Source of the DNA: Priapulus caudatus
Taxonomy: Eukaryota > Priapulida > Priapulimorpha > Priapulimorphida > Priapulidae
Length of the DNA stretch: 59,517 nt
Direction: 5' to 3'
Assembly: GCF_000485595.1 (NCBI RefSeq)
Contig: NW_014577736.1
Span: 1 to 59,517, forward strand
The notes under the pieces were generated by a model. It searched no databases. It had not been told where the DNA came from and was given only the letters and a program-made list of their open reading frames with translations. The position numbers were made by a program, and so were the translations under genes. How positions within the stretch are numbered: the first letter of the stretch is position 1; each line of letters opens with the position of its first letter. Below, one piece after another: positions 59,296 to 59,517 of this stretch.

Positions 59296-59517
59296 ATTTT
59301 TTCATTCGAATGTAGGGCCTATCACAATAAATTCATCATTCTCCTATCTGCTATTTATGTATTGTATTTTTTCTAGTTTTCTTTAATGCACGTGCCAACA
59401 CACACACACACACATATATAGGCCCTATATATATATCAAGAGCGGATAATACGCTCTTGTATATATAATTTACGCGCGCACACACACACGCGGGGCACAC
59501 GCGCGCGCGGAGATGAG
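59265..59517. repeat. TA and CA tracts with a small palindrome at the right edge
   Basis: (TA)n at 59264-59292, (CA)n at 59399-59414, and the hairpin CAAGAGCG/CGCTCTTG (59438-59460) between TATATATA runs. The last 45 bases are CACACA/GCGCGC-rich. The hairpin ends match those at 34329. Confidence 0.85.

Overview
This is a window of an animal (metazoan) nuclear genome, most likely from a marine invertebrate. Every recognisable gene has spliceosomal introns with GT-AG (once GC-AG) junctions. The four host genes are a CLIP3/4-type microtubule linker, a Schnurri/HIVEP zinc-finger factor, an SLC38A9-type lysosomal transporter and phosphoglucomutase 1. The DNA is AT-rich and full of short DNA transposons, degenerate LINEs and simple repeats. 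I cannot name the species. The Schnurri protein has a three-finger C-terminal cluster, as in invertebrate Schnurri, which argues against a vertebrate.

Layout. 1-5.1 kb is intergenic: purine-rich and AT-rich simple sequence, a 62-bp minisatellite (about 2.89-3.9 kb) and two foldback elements (4.26-4.79 kb). 5.17-15.5 kb (+) holds a complete 12-exon CLIP4-like gene (686 aa: ankyrin repeats plus three CAP-Gly domains). Its introns carry a decayed hAT transposon, two interspersed-repeat families and a 2.2-kb TTAA-flanked element that encodes a P2X7 'ballast'-like protein. 17.4-18.4 kb is a LINE remnant. 23.9-28.2 kb (-) is one very large exon of a Schnurri/HIVEP gene whose other exons are not confidently seen. 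28.2-38.2 kb is repeat-rich: a Ty3/gypsy integrase fragment, (AC)n, (GT)n and GATA-type arrays, a hammerhead-like motif in an inverted repeat, and a LINE fragment split by a transposon. 38.25-48.2 kb (-) holds a complete 14-exon SLC38A9-like gene (606 aa). 49.76-58.59 kb (+) holds the first seven exons of phosphoglucomutase 1, which runs off the right edge. The right edge carries a 146-bp tandem repeat.

How the genes relate. They share no pathway and look like ordinary metazoan neighbours. SLC38A9 and PGM1 are divergently transcribed with about 1.5 kb between start codons, so they may share promoter sequence. All coding coordinates below were rebuilt by joining exons in phase and comparing with family sequences known to me. 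No alignment program was run.

The most notable material is mobile DNA: a family of CAGGG-ended transposons with 5-bp target duplications, a TTAA element carrying a ballast-domain gene, foldback elements with telomere-like cores, and tiny near-perfect palindromes inserted in TA-rich tracts.
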